NCBI GenBank assembly: GCA_037447655.1
Contig: JBBHKE010003397.1
Coordinates: forward strand, 1 to 62,000
Source of the DNA: Zygnema cylindricum
Lineage: Eukaryota; Streptophyta; Zygnematophyceae; Zygnematales; Zygnemataceae
Direction of reading: 5' to 3'
Length of the DNA: 62,000 bases
The notes under the pieces were generated by a model, which had not been told where the DNA came from, ran no database searches, and was given only the letters and a program-made list of their open reading frames with translations. Of the stretch, positions 35,852 through 49,309 are shown in pieces. Positions within the stretch are counted from its first letter, which is position 1. Each line of letters starts with the position of its first letter. The position numbers were made by a program, and so were the translations under genes.

Positions 35852-36573
35852 AAGTGTTGTGTATCGGTAAAAAAATTATCGCGATAACACCGATACCGAT
35901 AGTTATCGGTTATCGAACGGTCAGAAGTCCCGATATATCGGTCCGAGACAAACAAATTCCATATCGGCGATAACTAATAATATGTTCCGTACACTGTTTA
36001 ACTGAAAATTTATTACGGACAGCGCGACACATAAACGTTGACAAATTTAAAATAATAGTTTATAGTTCTAAAACTATAGTACCGAAACGAAAAATAAATA
36101 AATTACATTGTAAATTTTTAAAATCTAACTTTTTCGAAAACCAGACTAACAAAGCATACGAACAAATCTGTCAGACTGCCGCGATTAACTGCCATTTATA
36201 AAAAAAATAACAGTCAAAAGGACATTCTGGAAGGGTATGGGAGAGTGGAACCCAAGTAAAACCCCCTTAAATTATAAATAATGAAGCAAATATCGCGATT
36301 TTTTACCGAAATCGAGAGCAAGAGGGTCCGCGTCGCGTCAGGGAATAACCGTACAGTTAAGTGTACTTGCTGTACATTTATCTGCACGGTCCGTACAGTT
36401 ATCGCCGATAGTTATTGATATCGGGGTTATCGCCGATAAACAACAGATATTATCGGTTAATTATCGGCGACAACACAGATAACGATATATCGTACCAATA
36501 TATATCGATTATCGGCAACCCGAAAAAAGGCCCATATCGGTTATCGGCAAACCCTTACCGATACACAACACTA
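35852..36573. mobile_element. hAT-like MITE, longest copy (722 bp)
   Basis: Ends AAGTGTTGTGTATCGG and CCGATACACAACACTA. The flanking 8-mers GAAAAAAT and TAAAAAAT match at seven of eight positions. The interior is full of TATCGG/CCGATA dyads, and the right part matches the truncated element at 9660-10111. No transposase frame is present. Confidence 0.8.
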
Positions 36574-36836
36574 TAAAAAATAGACCAAGTTACAGAGGTC
36601 GCAAAAGTCAAAAAAAATCATACCCGAAACCGACCGTTTTTTTTTTTTCAAAATCTGAGTAACCGACGCCCGACCGAGTTTTGTCACGCTCCAAAATTGT
36701 TAACCGTTAACCGACCGTCGTTTACGAATTTTTTTTTAACCGAATCTTGATTTTTCGCGACTAACCGTGCCCGCCCGTAACCGAAAAAATACAAAATTAA
36801 TCAATGTACAACGGAATAAGCCAATAATTACGATTT

Positions 36837-36938
36837 GTCGCGTTCCCTAAGATTTGCGAAATGAATAGTGTTACTACCGTGTCAGATTTGCGACGCTTTG
36901 TCGCGTTCCCTAAGATTTGCGAAATGAATAGTGTACTG
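36837..36938 (+). repeat. 63-bp tandem duplication, partial second copy
   Basis: GTCGCGTTCCCTAAGATTTG starts at 36837 plus one base and again 63 bp later; the second copy stops after GAATAGTGT. Confidence 0.85.
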
Positions 36939-37599
36939 ACCACAGACTGTAGACGTTAACAGCCGTCACAGGTATTGTTGACGTATACAATCGTCACATG
37001 CGTAAGTTACGATTTCGTCATTACAGACATAGGGACACTTGAAAACCGGGTCCGGCGGATCCGCGCTAAAATACAAAGTAAGTTTGCTAAGCTAGAAGTA
37101 CATGGGACAAACCCTAATTACTTAATTAGGACACTACAAGTACATTACAGTACAGTACAGTGAAGTACAGTACAGTTCATTACAATACAGAACTGTACAT
37201 TACTGTAGCACAGTATGGAAATGCTAATTTTTCGACGATACATCGCGTCGCATCGCAAAATCATGAATAGTTCAATATAAAATGCATAATATCAAATCGC
37301 ATGCCGAATCGTTCCCAAAGGAATCGCGTCGGAAAATCGAAACAGTCACTGGTGTATCGTCTTGGGACCTGGCACGCTACGCCTCCTTAGGGAGAAACAC
37401 CAAAATTGGAAATTTGAAATTCTGAAATTCAAATTTCGAAATTTTCGAAAATGGAATTAATTTGAATGTTGTAGAAACTGCCAAAAGGAGTGACGACTGG
37501 CCACTGACGAGTGACGACTCTCGATAATGGAATGGCTACACGGGCCCTGAAATTAGAAGATTCTTTATAGGACAATTGTGTAATTCTGTACTTCTGGTA

Positions 37600-37815
37600 C
37601 ACCGCCAATCGCTATTAGCGTTGTGTACGCTAATCCCGTCCCGCTTTTTTTTTGTTTTATTCTCAAATAGAATTATCCACACTATTTAAGAAAACCCTAA
37701 TTCCTAACTAGAGTAATCGATTTCTTCGAAAATTTCCAAATTCCCAATTAGCGTAAACCACGCTAATTATTCGTATACTCTAAAGAAACTTCTACGCTAA
37801 TAGCGATTGGCGGTG
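37600..37815. mobile_element. Mariner-like MITE, intact ends
   Basis: Inverted repeats CACCGCCAATCGCTATTAGC and GCTAATAGCGATTGGCGGTG are perfect over 20 bp and are flanked by TA (37598-37599 and 37816-37817). It is 216 bp long with no coding capacity. It is the type copy of the CACCG family in this window. Confidence 0.88.
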
Positions 37816-38208
37816 TAGTCGAACAGCAAAACTCGTCACGCATGTTTCGACCGTCCGATTAAGTCATTCTGCGATAGTTTATTTGGACGATCGCAAGTAC
37901 GAAAAACTTCACTGCGACACTTCTGTCATCCAACGAAAACAGGAAGCGAAAGCCAAAATGTCAGAATTTCGCTATTCTGCCTTGGTTGTCGAGATCCTTT
38001 TTTTCTCTTTTATCTCAGATATTGATAATTTTCAGGGTAGTTCCTTGGTTTTTATTTCTATGTTTCTATTAGCCAGTAAGAGCTTGAGTGCTATTCCAGT
38101 ACTGTTTTAAATCATAAAGTCGACTAAACGTGCATTCTTGTAGTTCAGTGTTTAACACTTTTTAGGGTTACAGGGTTGATTGTACGGCTCATTTTCACGT
38201 CTTTTAGT

Positions 38209-41200
38209 ATGGAGACTGGCACTGAACCGGTAGATGGCTCCACGTGGCTTCCTGTTATTGGGGAGCTTGTCTGGGCTAAAGTGAGAAGCCATCCATGGTG
38301 GCCAGCTCGTGTTTTTGATCCAGCGCTTGCTTCACAGAAGGCAAATCGAGCAAGGCGCTCCGGACACCTGTTGATAGCTTTTTTTGGCGATGAAACATAG
38401 TAAGTCACTGGCGTCATTCTCTATCACGTAGCTATATATGCGTCCCTCAGTTTAGATGGCAGTCTTTTTTTTTGCTGACATCTTGCTTGCGAGCTCGATA
38501 TCTCTCGCCAAATGCCGTTAGTTATCTTTTGTACTGTATGTTAGTATACGGGAACAATTGATAGCTAGGTTACGAATGCACCCTTTTTTTCATGTTTTAG
38601 GTTAAGGTGTTACCCTACCCTTCTTCACTCTTTATTAACTTACATTCATTTACACTTTCATTTACACTTTCATTTACATTTTCATATACAAACCCTATTT
38701 CATTTCGTTTTAAGTTTCTTGCAATCATTTACTTTCTTTGACGATGTGTTTTACTTCTGTGTCTGTGCGCTTGTGGTGCAAATACAAATACAGCAATTGG
38801 ATGAAACCGCTGGATCTTTTACCTTTTTCCAAACATTTCACAGATAAAGAGCATCAGACTAGTCAGAAGCTTTTCTGTACTGCAGTGTCAGACGCCCTGG
38901 AGTATCTCGATGAACACACTGCCATTGGCGTTCAAGTTGCAACAGGTCTGCTATTTTAGTCCTTAAGGTTCTTTCACTGTTGGGTTTTGCAGTTGCAAAG
39001 CTGTCTTCGCATCATTGACTGAGAGGTTTCTTTTCAAGCTCAGTTTTGATCAGTCAGCTCTGTATTATTGCGGAGTATGATTGAAAGTATCTTGTTGTTG
39101 AGTTTATGAAATCTATATTTTCTTTCTTCCATTCATGTGTGTAAGAGCTGTTTTGCTGTTCCTCTCAACACCTCACCGAATTAACATGTCCACCACAGCT
39201 AACTCGAGCTTGTTGGTAATGTCTGCAGGAGAGGACACGTCTCCAGCTTCTTCCAGTGAGGATCTCGAGTATTCTGTTTTGTCTCTGCTAGGTCTATTGT
39301 TTTTTGGAGCTGTTTTTCGCACCTCTGAGGATTTTATGTCACCAGAGGCCTAGTGATTTCTGCTGTTTTCGTCACATATAATTTATCATAACAGCCGTTA
39401 TTCACTCATAGAAGATGTTCATTTTTTTTTTGGAGAACATGAAAGACATGAAAGTTATAAACTTCTTCTAGGCCATTTCAAGTTTTTCTCTAGCTCATTT
39501 GCAAATTTGACACAGTACAGTAAAAAGGGAGAATTTTGCATATCAAACTGTTGCATATTTGGTCACAGACTGGAAACTGGACGGTCAGGCATTTCTATGA
39601 ATTTCTTATTGTGTAGTATCTGGAGTGGCTGCCAATCTTCAGGCTAAGGTTGGAAGCATGGTGGCAGGTGCCTTACAATTTAGTGTTAACTGATGAAGGT
39701 TATTGTTTTGGTCCTGTTCGGCAAGATATTTTATGATTAACCACTGCTTTCTTGAGTTGTGTGATTCTTTTCGCAGGTGACTTGCTGAAGTATGTGAGAC
39801 AGTCAGCACGATCTCCTATGGACTGGTATACCTCTAATTTCTTTTTCTGCAATCATTATGTTTTCTGTGCTTTTTCTAAGGCTGTGTTTCTCTATGCTCA
39901 TTTCCCTTGAACTCCTCTTCAGTTGTTCATTAAGTCTGTTGGCTGTAGGACTTCTGAAGGTTCTAATCCTCTGTTGCAGCAGTTGGTTCTTATGTTTCTG
40001 GATCTGGACAGCCGCTCATTCTAAAATGAGCATCAAGTGTGCAATATTTTCCCTCTCCTTAACTTCCCTTCTGTTATTTGTGTGGTTCATCCTTTGGCTG
40101 ACCTTCAGATGGTGCTTTTTTTGATAGGGGGTCCGATGTTGTCAAGGCAGCCCAAATGAGATGTCAATTGCTCGCTATTCGAGAAGGATTTGCAAAGGCT
40201 GCCGGTGTTGGAAATTTGTCATCTCTTTGGTCTTCTTCAAAGGATGTTCCTGAAGCTGCAATGATGACGCCAAAATCTGCAGATGCTGGGAACAAGTCTC
40301 AGAAACTGATCAAAAGCAAAGAAGGAAAGGAGAGGAAGAAAAAGGATGGTAGTGATGTGAGCAGCAAGAAAAAAACGAAGGCGTCAGAGCACAGGAAGCT
40401 AGATGAAGCAGTCAAGCTAAACTCCAGAAAGCTTGTCCAACAATCCCTTCATGCTGCGGGGACACAAGAGGTTGAAGTGGATGCAAACATTGCTGGTAAC
40501 ATTACAGCTAAGGACTCTGTTTATGAATGGACTGATGAGATTGAGAATGATGCCATTGTAGAACTTGGAGGCTCAGTGAAACGCAAGCGGACACCTGACG
40601 TAGGGGACAAGCATTTAGAGACGGTGCAGAGTAAGAAGCATGAAACTAGCTTGGAGGAAAGGGCCAAGGCAAGTAAAGGGAGCAAGCAATCAAGAGATGT
40701 TGATCATGCTCCTTCTGAAAATCAACCATCCTTAGAGGGAGAGCAACCCTCGGAAAAAGGTGAAACGGACGTGATGGGGCTTGGTGCTGAAGTGTCTGGC
40801 ACTGTAGAAAAGAGAGTTAGAGACGGCAATGAAATGCTGATTACAGATGCCGGTGTTAGCCCAGAAACAAATAGAAAACAGGACAAAATTTTCAACGTCG
40901 ATGATACGGAGTTGAAGCCTACTGAAGATCCTGCTGTTACTAGCAGTGGTCAATCTGAAGGTGATGACGAAGACGCACCTAATTTAGTGACTCCATCACA
41001 AAAGAGTAGTGAACAGGAACCTGCAGAGAAGAACAGAGCTTCCAAGGGAACAATCAAGGATACTCCATCTAAACTAGCTAAAAGGAAGGCAAGTGCAAAA
41101 GCGTTGAAGGTGCCTGATCGTCTCCCAAAGACATCTTTGGGCGACTTGGAGGAGCCTAAGTCGAAGAAAAGCAAGTTTGCCAAAGTAGTATCTGAAAACA

Positions 41201-44200
41201 TGGAAAAGATCGGATCGCCATCTGAAGTAACTGAAGTAGCAGAGGAATCTGAAGTTTTTAATGGGCAAACGGAGATAGAAAAAGCAGTTTCAAAGCATGC
41301 TCCAGAAAAATCTAGGGAAAAGAAACGAAAGGATCGTGCAGAATCTGAAGAGCACGGTAGTCGGAAATTACCAGCATCGGTTGTTTTTGGTGGAAGAGCA
41401 GAATTACGAACAAAAGCTCTCCATGATTCCAGCCAGAGCCAGCAGAAAGTAGAACGAAAGGAAGAGGCACAGTTGGGAGCGAAAGTAGCTGAACAGACGT
41501 CAGCTGTTGAGGCAGGCGTTCAGGAGCTGCAAGGCTCTGTTGCTGTTGAGGACCATCCAAAATTGGTTGTCACAGCATCTGCTGAAGCAAGTGGTGAGGC
41601 AGGGGAAGATAATGGAATGTGCTCTGGACCGAAAGAAGCTCATAAAGAGGACAAAAATCATTCAGAGGCGGCTAGGAAGTCGCCATTAGATGCAGATATG
41701 AATGTATTAAAAAATCTTCATAAGAGGCTGCTTGACCTTGCCAGGGATCCGACTTCGTTGTAAGTTTTTGCAAGTTTTTGGAGTATGGATTGTGATTGCA
41801 AGCTTGTGTTGCTGTCTTGTATCTGTCTTCTTAGCAAACTATGCGTCTTGCATATCGGCTTTTCTCAACTGTCCAATATGTAGGAAAATACTTTTGTTGA
41901 GATGGAGGGAGGCTCTGTGTATGTTCGGCTTGATAAGGATCCTGCTTGACTATTTTATGTTATTTTTAAACGAGAAATTTGATTAGGGCAAATTCCTGTT
42001 GCTGAGATGTGCAGGAAGCTTGATGACCAGGAAACTGTAGCGATGCAAGCAAAGCTTTTGCAGTTCCGACAAGCAGTCTATTTAAAAGCTGGAAGTGCTG
42101 TGCCAGGTAATTTTTATGTCTTCTTTCTTCTTTTTTCATTGTTTTTTGTTCCGGGTGTGATTTAGCTAGAAACCTGGGTTCTTACTGAATGTTTTGCTTG
42201 CCCTCCTCTGTCATCTGGATTTTTTGGCTGTCATGTACTGTCATGTACATTGACTTGTGAACGGAAACTCTACACAAATAATGGACACTGTCATACCAAA
42301 TGGTTAAATTGAATCCATGGTGCAACCAACCCTGTACCTGTGAGTGTGGTTTCGAGTATCATATTCCAGTCTTAAGTGATAAGTCCATCAGTGTCAACTC
42401 TCATTACAAGGTGTGTTTCTGAGGAAGTCTAACAGCTAGGTGTTCAGAGCTTCTAAAATAACCAAGGAAAATTGTCAGGTTTTACCGACAGATCTTATCA
42501 TTACCTTGGCAAAATCAGAAAAAAACGAGAGTTTGTAGTCAAATGCAAAAGCCTTTCCTGCAGATAGATCTAGTGAATGTGGTCAGTTGGTTTTGAATTT
42601 TATATAGTGCAGCCTCCTTTTTTGAATAGCCCCTGGATGATTGGATGATTTTGGTTTCCATACACAGGTGAAGTATGGTTTTTCCAATATCTTGTCCTTG
42701 CTGTGTCAATTTTTTAAGAGATTTTGCTGAAGATTTTTAATTGGTAAGTGTTGTCTTGAAACTGGTTGTTGCACATGTAATTTAGTAAGAATGTGGTGCA
42801 AGCAACTAAACCGAAACAAGTATATATCCATCAACCCAAGCACAGGTGATGAGATTGTTTTCGCCTTCTTCCAATTATTCTGGTTGTTAACTCTCCACCT
42901 CTTCTTCACTTTTTCGGAGTGTTAGCTAGCTTGTGATGTTCACGATAGTTAGTATGGCATAAATAACTGGGGAATAACCTGATGGCCTTTTCTTTTTGCG
43001 TTGTAAGCTGAAATTGGTTATTGTGGGCATTAAAGCGTTACATTTGTGCACACCCCGAACTTCAGCATTTGCTGAAAGCAAATTCCTCTGACAGACATAC
43101 AAGTTTCGCGAGACCGAATCAATACTCCTCCTTTGATACGCACAAAAAAAAAAAAAAATAAAATATATATATATATATACACCTGTCCAGCTGTAATTAA
43201 GAACATGACAGACGCTGGTGGCAGCCTGAGAAAATGAACGGCATTTTTTCTTAAATGTCAATAAGTAGATTAAATCTTGTCTCATTATGATTTGTTACTT
43301 TCTGAATTGAAATTTATTGCAGCTAAAAGAATATCCTGGACTGACTTAGTGTGCATACACTAGTTGAGGGCTGGTCTGCAAAACTGTTCTCACTCGGGAA
43401 GGAATTGTTTAGCCCTCTCACTTTTTTGGAAGGCCGTTCTTTTGAAATTCTAGTCTTTCAAACATTTGAATGTGCTCAGGCTAGTAGGTGCTATTACAAT
43501 GTATGGTCACGCTAAAAAGCAAGCATTATGTTACATAAATATTTGTGGATTTGTCATTTCATGGCAGTGAGCATGCAGTTCTCATGGCTGTTCAGATGTT
43601 ATTCATTTGAACCCTATACATCAAGAGCTTGGAGCTTTCTGAGAGTCCTGAGCTTCTGCCTTCGTGAAGCTTGTTCAGTTCTTTCATTCTGGCCACTGAC
43701 AGACACCTCAGCATGTTGCTGCATTCCAGGCAGGAAATCAGGTTTTGTGTTGTGTATTTCTTGGGGCTTGTTGTGCACTCTGCATGATTGTGATAATGTT
43801 CTATTTCTGCTGTTTTAGGTGAATACATCATGCACCAACACTCCTGGCATGGATGATGCTTGGGACAAAGGTAATCACAAAGCAAATTTAAATCCTTAAT
43901 GTATCTGCAGGGTAAGGCTGTACCTGTTTCCACAAATCAGTGTTTCCTCAATCCTGACAAGCTGACCCGTCATCCTTGTTAATGTATTGAAAGTGCATGA
44001 GCGCAGACAGCTTTAATTCCACACATGCCAGGTTCTGCATTCTTCACATCGTGTGACACATGGTGTTGTGGTAAACCTATTCTGTTAAGTGCAATGCTGT
44101 GAAAACCAGACTGCGTTGCAGAATTCCCTTCATTATATTTACTCGGGTTTTGGACAAACCTGTGTTATTTGCGTAGTTTCCTTTTCGGCAATTAGGGCAA

Positions 44201-47200
44201 TTTCTGTGGGGGGAATTACATAATTATTTATTGGTCCTGTTTTGCGTTTATCGCCGTGCATTGCACACGCTAGAATTTGTAGCAACTGTAGTTTTTTGTG
44301 CTCTCAGATAAGGAGCTGCTTTTGCAAACTTCTGACACTGTAGTACAGTGAAATGGGTCTGCGTTAAAGGCTAGAAACTTTAGATAAGTGCACAAGTCAT
44401 AATGTTGTCAAAATGCCATCGAATTACGTATTGGTGCACAGCTGCACTGCGGGTCTTTCAAGCTGCTCCTTTAGCCTGGCCTGCTCGACCTACTCCTTTA
44501 ACTCAACGTGTGATCAATGATCTTATCTGGATTTGTATTTCGCAAAAAAATTGTGGCATATTCGTTTGATAGAGGGCTCAGTCATGTTAAAGGCTCATTT
44601 TGTGCATCCCTCTTTTCTGGCAGGAGCGACGGGTCAAGGTGCGTCGGTAACCCGGCAGGCTCAACATGTGGAACCTGTTAGTGAGGGTGATGACATTTTC
44701 CTTCAGCAACTGGAGGAAGGGGTGAATGGGAAGCGATTGGTAAAGGAAGGGAAGAACAAGGTAGAAGGGGATGGTGAGAAAAAGAGAGAACAGGGAGATG
44801 CTGATTTGCCCAGAGAGCCTGGCATACCATCTGGAGTATGTAATGACAATGAAGAGAAGGAGGAATGGGAAGTTTCTGATACTAAGGATACAGAAACAGA
44901 AGATGACGAAGAAGATTATCCTAAGAGGAAGAAGATCAAAGGCAGTAAAAGGAAGCAAACAAGTGCCGATGCAAAGGATAAGTTGAAGGCAGGAGACAAG
45001 GAGAGACGTAAATCCAAAACCCTTGTGCGAAATGGTGACTTGCCCGTGAAGCAAGTGGAGGCTGCAGATGGACGCACAGGGTTAGTTTCTGTCAAGGAAA
45101 AAAGAAAGCACTCTGAGTCAACTGCAGCAGGAAAATCTCGTAGAGAATATCGAGAAGCGCCACTGAAGTTGCCAAGGACAGTGCTGAAGGACAAGGAAAA
45201 CGGGAGAATTGAGAAGACGAAAGAGGCAGTCTTTGGTATGGCACCTACTGGTTTTGATGCATCTAACTCAATTCCAACTGAAAGTAAATGTCAATTTGCT
45301 AGGAAGACTTTATTTATTAATTTCCTTTCAGGCTGGTTGGAGCTGACCTTTGCATGCAGCGTCCTAATTTTTTCTTTTCGTTCTTTTTTGATGCAACTTG
45401 TCAGCGAACAAGCTGTTATGCTGCATGTTTCTGTTCTTGGTTGTATTATTTTAAGTTATCATTTTTTCTCTTGTTTCAAGTAAGTCTTAGATATTCAGGA
45501 GGATTGTATCCTGCTGCTGTAGCTGTACTAGATTTTAATGAAACCAGTTGTTCTTTGAATTTACATTCCAGATACCGATCAAGAAGTGAAGACTTATAAA
45601 TCAGGACAGCAAGAGGGACAGTCTCCTGGAACTCCGCCGCCACGTTTTGCTCCAAGGATCCCCACTCCAGTAAAGTCCCGACAACTGTTGCGCAACCATT
45701 CTTTGGACATAGCTGTACAACCATGGACTTGTTGTACTTCCCTTGTTTTTGATAAATCTAAGAGGAGTAAATCAATGTGTTTTCGGTTTTATGGCTGTCA
45801 GGATCTGCGCCTCTTGCAAATGAAATTTGCGGAGAAAGTACCGATGCCTTCTGAAGTGGAGCTGCGTGCAAAGTTTGGACGTTTTGGGACAATTGAGGCA
45901 CTTCGGGTGAATAGATCCACAAGATTTGCGCTGGTGAGTGCGTGATTTTCTGCTGTCTGACCCATCTCTCTCTAATTTTGGAAAGTAGGAATTATGATTT
46001 GAAAGCTGTGTGTTGTGCAATATTTTCCTTCAGAAGCTTGAATCTTGTTGTTGTTTGTGTGGGCAGATTACGTATAAGTACCAAAGGGATGCTGAAAGTG
46101 CACTTGTCGAAGCCAAAGGATCCATGTTTAGAACTGTGAAAGTACATATGCGACTTTTGGAACCACAGAAAAACCTGGTAAGTTTTCAATTGTTTGTATT
46201 TCTGTGGTTAGAGCTTCTGTTTTAATGCGCGTCCTGCCATAGTGTATTTTACTTTCGTCTAATGTTTTGACACAAAAGCACCATGATAGAGGATAGCAAC
46301 TTTTCAAATTTGCAGTTTGGGAATGCCATTCCATGACAACATGGCTGAACATATGTTTAGCACAACCACGGTTGACGGTGTGATATAAACCTATTTTTTG
46401 GGCCAAAGTGTGTTAATGTCGTTGGTATGAATTTTTCAGTATGGTGAGAATCGTCGGTCTTCTCAGCCAGAAAGGGAGCGCGTTCGAGAGGAAGATAATG
46501 AACACGAACCGGCAGAAACACCTAGCATGTCTGTCATCCCTAGGGCGCCAGGCTCTCGCCTGGTATGTATTGTCTCTCAAGGAGATTGTTGTGAGAGTCA
46601 CCCAGTTGATGAGGAACTGGCACTTTTGTTTCAATCTGTGTGAATTTCTATTATTGTAACAACAAAAGATCAATGTAGCATAGTTGATGTCATAGTTGTT
46701 GTCATAGTTGATGGACATGGTTTTATTTGGAAGGCCTTAATATCTGTAAAGAGAGTCAAACCTTGTGGTGAATGGAAAGAGCTGTTGTTTATGCTCCGTC
46801 AATCCCAGAATCCACAAAGGTCCTTTAGAGTATCATTTGCTATAAGCTGTGTTTGCCACTGTTTTGCTGTACATTATTCAATTTTATGCAACAAGATCAA
46901 CTCGTTAGTTTCAAGCTCATCAGGCTTTAGTATGACTATTTCATAATTATGTGAGAAGACCTAGATGCCAAGCGAGTTTGTCATGCGTATGTGTGCTAGC
47001 TCGCTCTTTAACAACGTTGTTTTAATCTTTCTATTTTGTTATTTGTTTTTCCAACTTGTTTTTCCTTCAGGCTTTTTAGTGCCCTGTGGATGTCAACAGT
47101 GTGAAGAACGGTTAGTTATATAGCAGCTGAGACAAAGCTTGAGATTAGCTTGAAAAAAAATAAAAAATTAAGGCTGTCAGGGCATATGCCACTTTGTATG

Positions 47201-48075
47201 TTTGAATATCATTTCCACAATAACTTGTACATTGCGCGCTATTCCGAGTTGTGGTCTGCAATGGTTTTATGGTTTTCGTCGTCCTTCAAAAACAAGCCTA
47301 TCTTGCACTTCCTGAATATTTGGAATGCATTTGATTTCCTCTTGCACTGAAGCGAGACGGATGAATGAGCAAAATATCCAAATCTGAACAATGTAAGATC
47401 GGTTTCTTGTGATTACAGGGCAGTTCTTCCTGGCCAGCTCATCGCTCTGATGATCCCAACTGGAAGGGACCGGGCATAGCTGGTCCAGTTGTTAACTCCG
47501 GACGTCCGGGTCCTTGGGGCGCTCCTTCTCCAGTCGGGCCACCATCAGTTCTCTCTCATCAGTCTCACGGGGCAACAGTTTCACCTCCTGCCATGACCTA
47601 TGCACGAAAAGGAATTTTGCAGTTGCCCTCGAAAGCAACTGGGGAGACGGCAAACCAAAGCTTACCGGAACAGCCTCCGAGTCACTCATATTGGGGTTCT
47701 CCTCCAACAACATCCTATGTTGATGCTAATCGGCCGGTATCTGATATGGCAACAATGTCAAACCCTAGTCCTTCGGGGGCATTTTCGGTCTCCTCCTCTT
47801 TTTCAGCTAGTCAGTCTTCAATCCAGCCTACTGTTTTAGCACAGCCTTCTGTTGCACCTCCAGTACAGCCGATATACTCGTCTCCTCCTCCTATGGCTCT
47901 AGCGAATACTCCTTTGGGAAATCTCCTCGGAGGGCTGGCTGGGACCTCCTCTAGTTCAGGACAGGCAGCCCAGCCTGAGGTGGAAGACACCCTCATGAAT
48001 CTTTTGAAACAGGTTTCTGTTTTGGTCGGTCAGGCTCAAAGCGGTGGTGTGCCTTCTGTTCAGCAAGGGCCGTGA
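38209..48075 (+). CDS. PWWP-domain chromatin protein with C-terminal RRM-like domain (plant PDP-like), 11 exons
   Basis: PWWP domains bind methylated histone and DNA; plant PDP proteins act in Polycomb-linked chromatin regulation in the nucleus. Exons: 38209-38399, 38794-38945, 39229-39255, 39777-39825, 40128-41759, 42015-42106, 44624-45283, 45572-45933, 46067-46177, 46440-46562 and 47419-48075. All junctions are GT-AG and in phase and total 1351 residues. The PWWP domain spans about residues 14-100 (GELVWAKVRSHPWWPARVFD, then GDETYNWMKPLDLLPF). Residues about 190-930 are Lys/Glu-rich and disordered, with many basic patches. The RRM-like domain spans about residues 1011-1092 (LRAKFGRFGTIEALRVNRST, FALITYKYQRDAESALVEAK). 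A Pro/Ser-rich tail ends with a hydrophobic helix (EDTLMNLLKQVSVLVGQ). Exon 3 is a 27-nt microexon. Part of exon 8 (45670-45801) has GT-AG ends and may be an in-frame retained intron. Confidence 0.92.
39229..39255 (+). other. 27-nt microexon (exon 3) of the PWWP gene
   Basis: Bounded by CTGCAG|GAGAGG and TTCCA|GTGAGG. It adds nine residues (EDTSPASS and the split codons) between PWWP exon 2 and exon 4. Its 27 nt keep the phase, so skipping it would be frame-neutral. Confidence 0.6.
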
Positions 48076-49309
48076 TGTACTTTTTGGATGTGCTTTCTTG
48101 GTTGGTTTTCCGGGGATCGGTGCTGCAATATGGCACCAAAATGTGCTCCATAAAGGATATATAGTGGTATAGGAAGTTAAAGATGTATCATTAACCGGTA
48201 TTGAAATTCATTTAATCTGACCATGGACAAAAGCAGGGCATTATAGGCATTAAAGCAAAAGGAAATGCTGTCAGGCCCGGGGGCCTCGGATATACTTTAG
48301 GCTCTAGTGCTGGTTGTTGGAGACATACTATTAAAAGTAGATTGTATCATTGCCCACCTATGCACTCTTATACATCTCCATTGCTGAAGCCCGGCAATGA
48401 TACGGAGAACTATGCATATACGAAAGGAAATGTTGTGGCTAGTGGCCAGTCATGAAGAAAACTCTTAACTTTGTTCTGGTTTCAGCTTTCTTCGTTTAGT
48501 TTATTTGCTTATATGGAAAATGCATGGAATTGATGAAGATGCGTTTTTTCTTGGGTGTGCTGTTGGAGCATGTTATGTTTTTGTAGGAAGAGGATGCTAA
48601 GATCCAGCTCACACCTTTGTGAAGTGACTGAAATGGAAAACTTAGTCTGATGTGTTAAATTGGCTCTTATTTTTCACGTGTCCTCTCTAATGATTATGAT
48701 GATGGTAACTTTAGCTTGTTACGGATTTAAGGTGGTTGTTTGCTCTTTGGCATGATTATTTGTAAGCTCCACCACATTTGAGAAAAACCGCCTTTATTAA
48801 AAGGCGCAATGGTAAACCATCTGAGTCCATGGCTGTTGTCAACAACTAAGATCAACACCTTCATCACCAATATCTGCGATGCATGGTCAACCTGTTTTCA
48901 AACAAATATTCCCACGCATGGCTGTCGAGCTGATATGGATTTTTTCTTGGATCACTGACCTAATTCCTAACGGTTCATCTAAATGTTCTGTTGTGTTGAC
49001 TGCCAGAGAGCAAGATTCAGCCAATGAGACAGAAAGAAAGTGGTACAGGAAGAATGTTACATGCATGGGAAAACGTCAACATGAACTCAGCCAGTGGATC
49101 GGAGGGAAAGCCTTTATTGTGAAAGGACAACGGTAAACCATCAAAGTACATGGGAACAAGAAGTGAAAAATGGCTAAAAAAACGGTAACGGTCATTGATG
49201 TTCAAAAGGAGTCCCTTCAACCTAGTAGCTGTTCTCCTAAGAGGAAAGCTCTACCTACCGAGGTAGGGAGAAGTAGAGGGGGATCCTATGGTCATTAGGG
49301 ACATAGAAG

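Larger units (their letters stand above)
34549..38208. other. Intergenic with MITEs, no recognised gene
   Basis: Between the E2-like gene and the PWWP gene lie a hAT-like MITE, a mariner-like MITE, a 63-bp tandem duplication and a GTACAG-rich stretch (37125-37210). No open frame shows a family motif. The promoter of the PWWP gene should lie in the last few hundred bases. Confidence 0.6.
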
